64,000 nt of DNA from Nitrososphaera sp. (lineage in GTDB: Archaea > Thermoproteota > Nitrososphaeria > Nitrososphaerales > Nitrososphaeraceae). A program made the translations under genes and the position numbers. Numbering within the stretch: the stretch's first letter is position 1; each line of letters opens with the position of its first letter. The notes beneath the pieces were generated by a model that was given only the letters and a program-made list of their open reading frames with translations, was not told where the DNA came from and searched no databases. Location: the NCBI GenBank assembly GCA_029263715.1, contig JAJUFP010000005.1:142494-206493 (forward strand), given 5' to 3'. Below, piece by piece: positions 58,048 to 64,000 of the stretch.

Positions 58048-60558
58048 TTGAAGATTCCCCGGACCAGCTCGGCCCTCAAGGCAGTGGACCTGAGGCAGGA
58101 GCCGCCGCCCCTGATAATAGGAGAACGCCTGAACACTCAGGGTTCCAGAAAGGCCAAGGAGCTGGTGCTGAACAACGACCTAGACGGTCTGATAGACCTG
58201 GCAAGGATGCAGGTTGAAGACGGCGCGCACTGCCTGGACGTTTGTGTTGCCACCACCGAGCGCTCAGACGAGCTTGAGTTCATGAAAAAGCTGGTCAAGC
58301 GGTTGAGCCTTGAGATAGATGCGCCGCTGGTCATTGACTCAACCGACCCCAAGGTCATCGAAGCTGCAGTCCAGCAGATACCGGGCAGACCCATAATCAA
58401 TTCCATAAACCTTGAAGGCGACGGTAGCCGCTTTCATGCGCTGGCGCCGCTGATGGCCAAGTACGGCCTGCCGGCCATCGCCATGTGCATCGGCCCAAGG
58501 GGGATGGCCAAGACCGCCCAAGAAAAGCTCGAAGTGGCAGAGCTGCTTTACGAGACCGGCAAAAAGTACGGCCTGCAACCCTGGCAGTTCATGTTTGACG
58601 TGCTCACCTTCACACTGGCTACCGGCGAGGCTGAATTTGCAGATTCGGCGAAAAACACGCTTGAAGGTATACGCCTTGTCAAGGAGAGGTTTCCCGATTC
58701 TTTTACCGTGCTTGGCCTAAGCAATGTCAGCTTTGGCCTTCCGTCAAATGCAAGAAAGATAGTAAACTCGGTCTTCCTGCACCACGCTCTAAAAGTAGGT
58801 CTTGATGCAGTCATCATCAATGCCAAAGACATCATCCCGTACCCGGAGATAAGCGATGAGCAGAAAAAACTGGCAGAGGACCTGATACTCAACAAGCACC
58901 AAAACGCGCTGGCAGAGCTGATAGCCTATTTTCAGGCAGACAAGGCAGCTACCATATCGGCGACCGGCAAACGAGTAGAGGTCGACTCAAGCTGGCCAGC
59001 AGGCCGGCGCTGCCACTTTAGAATAATCAACAGGCTCAAAGACGGCATCGAAGACGATGTCGTGCAGGCCATAGCCGACAGGATAGCAGGTGCCAGACTA
59101 GTCCGCATAAACGGCAGGCTTGTCATTGAAGCGCCCAGAGAGGCAGCCCATGAAGCTGCTGTAAGTACTCTTAACGAGGTGCTGCTTCCAGCCATGAAGG
59201 AAGTGGGCGACAAGTTTGGCGCCGGCGAACTGATACTGCCGTTTGTCCTCAAATCGGCAGAGTGCATGAAGGCTGCCGTAGCAGAGCTGGAAAAATACCT
59301 GATCAAGCAGGAGGGCGTGAGCAAGGGCAAGCTCGTGCTGTGCACCGTTTACGGCGATGTCCATGACATTGGCAAGAACCTGGTAAAGACGATCTTTGTC
59401 AACAACGGCTACACGGTGTACGACCTCGGAAAGCAGGTGCCGCTGCAAAAGATCCTAGAAAAGATAGACGAGGTCAAGCCAGACGCCGTGGGCCTTTCAG
59501 CCCTGCTGGTCTCAACATCCAAGCAGATGCAGTACTTTGTCGAGCATGCAAGGCAGAACAAGATGGAGATCCCGGTCCTCTGTGGAGGCGCTGCCATCAA
59601 CAGCAGCTACATCAACAGGATAGCAAAGGACGGTGGTATATACGACTCTGGTGTGTTTTACTGCAAGACAGCCTTTGACGGCCTGAAGGTGATGAACACG
59701 CTTGTCTCAAAGGACAGGAAGCATTTCGTTCAGGAATGGCGGCAAAAACTGGAGAGATGGGATGACAGAAAGCAGGCTGTTGCAGACATCGAACTGCCGC
59801 CCAGCGGCATCCGGCCGGTCCAGCCACCATGTCCGCCGTCCATGAATGCAAGGATCAGGCTTGGACCCTCTCAGATCGACCTTGCCCAGGTGTGGAAGCA
59901 TATCAACAAAAAGTCGCTGTTTGTGCTGCAGTGGGGCATCAGGGGCAGGGGCGCTACCGAAAGCGACCCAGACAAGCTATTTGCAGAGTGGACCCGGCGC
60001 GTCATAGATGAGGGATTGTTTGCCCCCCAGGCGGTTTACGGCTATTTCAGCTGCCACAACCAGACCCTAGGCAAGGGGGGCAGCGGCAGACTGGCCGTTG
60101 ACCTGGATGACGGAAGGCAGGTAGTCTTTGAATTTCCGCGATCATCAAAGGAAAAACACCTCTGCCTTGCAGACTATTTCGGGGAAAACGACATAGTAGC
60201 TTTCCAGGCCGTCACCGTCGGCTCAAAGGTGACAGAAACCATCGATAGATGGAACAAAGAGGACAGGTACACAGACGCGTACTACCTGCACGGTCTGGCG
60301 GTGGAAACCGCGGAGGCCATGGCAGAATGGGTCAATGCGCGTATTCGAACCGAGCTTGGCATAGGCGAAAAGAGGGGTCTGCGCTACAGCTGGGGCTACC
60401 CAAGCTGCCCGGATATCATGCAGCACCACATCGTGTGGCAGATTCTTGACCCATCAAAATCGGGGATGACCCTTACCGAGTCAGGCCAGATAGTGCCCGA
60501 CCAGTCGACTGCAGCCATTGTCGTGCACCACCCAGAAGCAGAATATTTCGTGCTTTAG
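58048..60558 (+). CDS. metH: Cobalamin-dependent methionine synthase (pterin-binding, B12-binding and activation domains)
   Basis: LIIGERLNTQGSRKAKEL, LVIDSTDPKVIEAA, GDVHDIGKNLV (B12 DxHxxG), C-terminal GLRYSWGYPSCPD. TTG start. Confidence 0.93.
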   Translation: MKIPRTSSALKAVDLRQEPPPLIIGERLNTQGSRKAKELVLNNDLDGLIDLARMQVEDGAHCLDVCVATTERSDELEFMKKLVKRLSLEIDAPLVIDSTDPKVIEAAVQQIPGRPIINSINLEGDGSRFHALAPLMAKYGLPAIAMCIGPRGMAKTAQEKLEVAELLYETGKKYGLQPWQFMFDVLTFTLATGEAEFADSAKNTLEGIRLVKERFPDSFTVLGLSNVSFGLPSNARKIVNSVFLHHALKVGLDAVIINAKDIIPYPEISDEQKKLAEDLILNKHQNALAELIAYFQADKAATISATGKRVEVDSSWPAGRRCHFRIINRLKDGIEDDVVQAIADRIAGARLVRINGRLVIEAPREAAHEAAVSTLNEVLLPAMKEVGDKFGAGELILPFVLKSAECMKAAVAELEKYLIKQEGVSKGKLVLCTVYGDVHDIGKNLVKTIFVNNGYTVYDLGKQVPLQKILEKIDEVKPDAVGLSALLVSTSKQMQYFVEHARQNKMEIPVLCGGAAINSSYINRIAKDGGIYDSGVFYCKTAFDGLKVMNTLVSKDRKHFVQEWRQKLERWDDRKQAVADIELPPSGIRPVQPPCPPSMNARIRLGPSQIDLAQVWKHINKKSLFVLQWGIRGRGATESDPDKLFAEWTRRVIDEGLFAPQAVYGYFSCHNQTLGKGGSGRLAVDLDDGRQVVFEFPRSSKEKHLCLADYFGENDIVAFQAVTVGSKVTETIDRWNKEDRYTDAYYLHGLAVETAEAMAEWVNARIRTELGIGEKRGLRYSWGYPSCPDIMQHHIVWQILDPSKSGMTLTESGQIVPDQSTAAIVVHHPEAEYFVL

Positions 60559-60583
60559 AACGTAATTCTATCTCACGCGGCCC

Positions 60584-61183
60584 TTGATAGGATTATATAA
60601 TATGCTTGAAAAGGTTATTCAATTAAAATTGCGCTTAAGACGGGGCCATATCTTGTTGATTGCGGGAGGCGCCATTTCTGCAATCAGTTTTGCAATACTG
60701 GGCTACTATGGTACACAGTTTGTTAATCTGCAGGATGTCTCCAAGTACGCTATAGGCCCAAACGGCACCCAAGAGATCAGACAGTACACTGATGTTGGTC
60801 AGGGGGCGTATTTTGTCGCACTCCCCGAATCCGCAGGCCAGACGCCGGTCAAGGTTACAGGTCCGGCTGGCGACACCATCCTTGATAAAAGAATCGAGCC
60901 GCCCTTTCAGTTTGAAGTTTTTCCAGCTGCTACTGCAGGTAACTATACTCTTCTGGTTACCAATCCATCCAGCAGTGATCTGGAGATCGTGGCGTTTGTT
61001 GGAGACCAGCAGACGGTGGCCAGCAAGAGCCTGAGCCTGTCATCGGCCACGACGATATTTGCGTTCAGCTTTCTGCTCATCGCCGGCATAGTCATCCTGG
61101 CCGCCGGAGTCATCATAACAATTTTAGACATGCGCCGCATACAAAAGATGAAGCAATTTGGCGATACCAGCGATCTGGTCTAG
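60584..61183 (+). CDS. Hypothetical membrane protein with extracellular domain
   Basis: Two TM segments flanking a beta-rich region. Confidence 0.55.
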   Translation: MIGLYNMLEKVIQLKLRLRRGHILLIAGGAISAISFAILGYYGTQFVNLQDVSKYAIGPNGTQEIRQYTDVGQGAYFVALPESAGQTPVKVTGPAGDTILDKRIEPPFQFEVFPAATAGNYTLLVTNPSSSDLEIVAFVGDQQTVASKSLSLSSATTIFAFSFLLIAGIVILAAGVIITILDMRRIQKMKQFGDTSDLV

Positions 61184-61200
61184 GTTGCAGTGACAAGCCC

Positions 61201-61977
61201 TTGGCAAAGCTTGAGGCAAGAAACATCAGCAAGTATTTCACGGCCGTTCAGGACGGCCAGGCCATTCAGATGTCTGCAATCAAGGACATCAGCCTGTCTA
61301 TCGACGACGGCCAGTTCGTATGCTTTGTGGGACCTTCTGGCTGCGGCAAGACCACATTCTTGAACATTCTTGCAGGCCTTGATAAGCCCTCCGAGGGCGA
61401 GATAATACTCGATGGACGGCAGGTGAGTGAAACGGGCCCCGACAGGATAATGGTTTTTCAGGAAAACGCGCTGTTCCCCTGGCTCAAGGTAATAGACAAC
61501 GTGGAGTTTGGCCTTATGATCAAGGGCATCGAGAAGAGTAAGAGAAATGAAATTGCCATGCAGTACCTTGACATGATGCAGCTGACCAAGTTTGCTGATG
61601 CGTACACCTACCAACTTTCCGGCGGCATGAAGCAGCGTGTTGCTATAGCCAGGGCGCTGGCCATCGACCCGGAGGTCCTTTTGATGGACGAGCCTTTTGC
61701 TGCTCTGGACAGCCAGACAAGGGATCTCTTGCTAGTAGAGCTGCAGCTGATCTGGGCGCGCACAAAAAAGACCATAGTCTTCATCACCCACAACGTCACG
61801 GAATCCGTCTGCCTTGGCGACAAGGTCGTGGTCTTTACCAGAAGGCCGGGCACCATAAAAAAAGAGATCTCCATTGACCACAGGAGGCCGCGGCTGCCAG
61901 AAGACGAGGAGCTGCGTGTGTACCACAGGCAGGTACTTGAAGAGCTGAAAGGCGAGGTAGTGGAAAGGAAAAAGTAA
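61201..61977 (+). CDS. ABC transporter ATPase (nitrate/sulfonate/taurine type)
   Basis: FVGPSGCGKTTFLNILAGLDKPSEGEI, YQLSGGMKQRVAIARALAIDPEVLLMDEPFAALDSQTRD, VFITHNVTESVCLGDKV. Confidence 0.93.
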   Translation: MAKLEARNISKYFTAVQDGQAIQMSAIKDISLSIDDGQFVCFVGPSGCGKTTFLNILAGLDKPSEGEIILDGRQVSETGPDRIMVFQENALFPWLKVIDNVEFGLMIKGIEKSKRNEIAMQYLDMMQLTKFADAYTYQLSGGMKQRVAIARALAIDPEVLLMDEPFAALDSQTRDLLLVELQLIWARTKKTIVFITHNVTESVCLGDKVVVFTRRPGTIKKEISIDHRRPRLPEDEELRVYHRQVLEELKGEVVERKK

Positions 61978-61980
61978 ACG

Positions 61981-62739
61981 TCAGAGCTGGCCCAAAAGAT
62001 CCAGGCCGGACTTGAAGCTGTTAGGCGAGGTTAGAAGGACTGCGTCGGCCATGCCGGCTGCACTTTTTACAAAATCAACCGGGTTTCTTTCGTACTGGCG
62101 CCAGTCAAGTCCAATCATTTCTGCCGATTGCTTGTTTTTGTCTGCAGGCACCATGATGCAGGCGACAACCTTGATACCGTTTGGCTTGGCCAGGTCAACG
62201 ATCTCGCCGAGGTCTGAAAGCGAGGAGATGGACTGCGTCACAAACGCATGGGGCCGGGCATCCAGCTTGTTCTGTATGGCCGGCGACGATCTGTCCTTTA
62301 TCCTGGCAGGGAAGGACAGGTTGAGCTTTATCCGGCCGTCGTAGCCTTCATCCTTGAGCATCCTGATGGCAACGCTTGGCTTTAACCCTGAATCACGGCC
62401 GTCGGCCGGCGTGTCCCCCATCAGGATGAGGAGGCTGTCAACATCCAGCATGATGGCATCAATCGCCGCCTGGCATAGCGAGGTGTAGTTTCTGTCGGCC
62501 GTCCGCAGGCTGCAGCTGAACTTGATGTCGTTGCTGAACTTCTTTAGAAACCCTGCCATGGTTATGCTTGAGACCCTTGGAATTCCAAGCACAGAGTCTG
62601 TCAGATGTATGCCGGCTACAAGACCTTTGAGCCGGGATGCCCGCTGCGCGACAGACTGCATGTCTGCATCAAGCCGGGCCCTGTCAAATGTGCCCTGCCC
62701 GGTTATCTTTGGCGGGTTCAGCTCGTAGGTTATCTTCAT
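61981..62739 (-). CDS. Methylenetetrahydrofolate reductase-like protein
   Basis: MKITYELNPPKITGQGTFD..., LLILMGDTPADG, FVTQSISSLSDLGEIVDLAKPNGIKVVACIMVPADK. Start set at MKITYEL. Confidence 0.75.
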   Translation of the reverse strand: MKITYELNPPKITGQGTFDRARLDADMQSVAQRASRLKGLVAGIHLTDSVLGIPRVSSITMAGFLKKFSNDIKFSCSLRTADRNYTSLCQAAIDAIMLDVDSLLILMGDTPADGRDSGLKPSVAIRMLKDEGYDGRIKLNLSFPARIKDRSSPAIQNKLDARPHAFVTQSISSLSDLGEIVDLAKPNGIKVVACIMVPADKNKQSAEMIGLDWRQYERNPVDFVKSAAGMADAVLLTSPNSFKSGLDLLGQL

Positions 62740-62776
62740 CGTTTGCCAGCATTTGGGCATGATCCGGCCTTATTAA

Positions 62777-63394
62777 ATGCAATCCAGCAAAACAGAATTA
62801 AGTCGATATGCCACCGGTATTGCTGTGCGCAAGGACGAGCTGATAAATTCCCTTGGACAGGCGCTGGTAAGAAAACCCTATGCTGTAGATGATGCGGCAA
62901 AAGCCGTCCCCGCCGCGGTGCTCCTGATAATCCACTACCATCAGGACAAGCCCCACGTATTTCTGACAAAGAGAAGCTCAAACGTCAAGCTGCACAAGGG
63001 TGAGATCTCTTTTCCTGGCGGCCGATACGCCAAAAACGATGGGTCGTTGCTCCACACGGCCTTGCGCGAAACCAAAGAAGAGATAGGCATCGCCTTCAAG
63101 CCGTCGGACGTGATGGGAAGTCTGCAGGCGGTCAGGACCATGACATCGAATCACTTTATCGTGCCGTTTGTCACGGTTCAGGACAGCCTGCCAGAGTGCA
63201 GCATATCCGCAGACGAGGTTGAGGAGGTAATAGACGTCCCTCTTATCGAGACGCTTTTGAGTATGGAGGAAGATAAAGAGCACTACCATCTTGCTAGGAA
63301 CGTGTACAAATTCTCCTATAACGGGTATGTGATATGGGGTGCAACATCCAGGATCCTAAAGCAGTTACATGAATTACTCATCAGACCGTCGTGA
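62777..63394 (+). CDS. NUDIX hydrolase (CoA pyrophosphatase-like)
   Basis: GEISFPGGRYAKNDGSLLHTALRETKEEIGI Nudix box. Confidence 0.9.
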   Translation: MQSSKTELSRYATGIAVRKDELINSLGQALVRKPYAVDDAAKAVPAAVLLIIHYHQDKPHVFLTKRSSNVKLHKGEISFPGGRYAKNDGSLLHTALRETKEEIGIAFKPSDVMGSLQAVRTMTSNHFIVPFVTVQDSLPECSISADEVEEVIDVPLIETLLSMEEDKEHYHLARNVYKFSYNGYVIWGATSRILKQLHELLIRPS

Positions 63395-63768
63395 TCATTT
63401 CATTGCTTGCCGCTCACATGGATAACAGGTCATCATCTGAGCGTTTATTATAAGTCGCAGCAGGTTATACATTCTTACCGGATTCGCAGAAACTCTGGGC
63501 TCGAATTGCTGTCGGCAGATTCCTTTGTAACAAACAGATTCTTTTGACCTTGTACAGGTAACTTTGCACATCATCGAGGTCAATAGTTCTGCGGATCTTT
63601 GTTTCAAAAATGCAACGGCCATTAGGTTCCGCTGTAAACAAAAAACTCGTCTGTAAACAGCAATAGAGCTATCCAAAAACCGATTAGTACGATAGCGGGC
63701 CCGGTGGTTTTCGACACCAAATAGTCCTGGGCCCACCCGCCTTAAAAGTCAAAAAGGCGGCATATTGT

Positions 63769-64000
63769 GTGGGTCAGGCAGGGAACGGCGGCGCGGACAG
63801 CAAGGCAGGTAGGAAAAGGAAGTCAAGGGGCAAGTACAGGAAGCTCCTCCATCATGAGGACGTGAAGAGATGGTACGACAACCTGTGCAGGGGCTCAAAG
63901 GTGACTGCAGACGTGTACCTGCGCCGGCTCGGCCTCATAAGCGAGACCACTGGCACAACGCTGCAGCAGATTGTGAAAAGGGCGGCGGAAGACGAGAGAT
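63769..64000 (+). CDS. Integrase/site-specific recombinase-like protein, N-terminal fragment (runs off window)
   Basis: GTG-start open frame: MGQAGNGGADSKAGRKRKSRGKYRKLLHHEDVKRWYDNLCRGSKVTADVYLRRLGLISETTGTTLQQIVKRAAEDER resembles a SAM-like core-binding domain. Confidence 0.6.
   Translation, partial: MGQAGNGGADSKAGRKRKSRGKYRKLLHHEDVKRWYDNLCRGSKVTADVYLRRLGLISETTGTTLQQIVKRAAEDER

Noticed and set aside
63395-63736. Minus-strand 113-aa ORF near the right edge
   Set aside because: No recognisable motif, odd composition, and lies in an intergenic region upstream of the integrase-like ORF.
1-64000. CRISPR arrays, IS transposases, rRNA genes
   Set aside because: No regularly spaced repeats, transposase motifs or rRNA-like sequence were seen on reading; only the right-edge integrase-like fragment hints at mobility.

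Overview
The window reads as an archaeal chromosome segment, most like an ammonia-oxidising Thaumarchaeota/Nitrososphaera-type lineage. Supporting signs are a eukaryote-type topoisomerase IB, class I LysRS, archaeal Rpo12/RpoP, an S11 gene, a PEFG-CTERM surface protein, P-II proteins, PDCD5-like and Alba-like proteins, and an intron-bearing tRNA. Most of it is dense core metabolism and information processing: PPDK, citrate synthase, malic enzyme, PurM/PurN/PurB, Elp3, AspRS, LysRS, RtcB, ThiL, a phosphohexomutase, split MetH and an MTHFR-like protein. Three tRNAs are present: Met/CAT, Phe/GAA and Thr/CGT. tRNA-Phe carries a 21-nt non-canonical intron in the anticodon stem with a textbook bulge-helix-bulge. 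Two AT-rich accessory patches stand out. The first (about 6.9-9.3 kb) is a two-gene ParA-like ATPase plus HEPN-like (RNxxxH) cassette with a palindrome just upstream. The second (about 42.6-44.6 kb) is a solitary DUF4209-like protein (RNxxxHG motif) next to tRNA-Thr, flanked by palindromes that share a 10-mer. A truncated integrase-like ORF starts at the right edge. Short ORFs missing from the ORF track include RpoP and a 48-aa ORF between two P-II genes. All family assignments are by eye from the translations; no database search was run.
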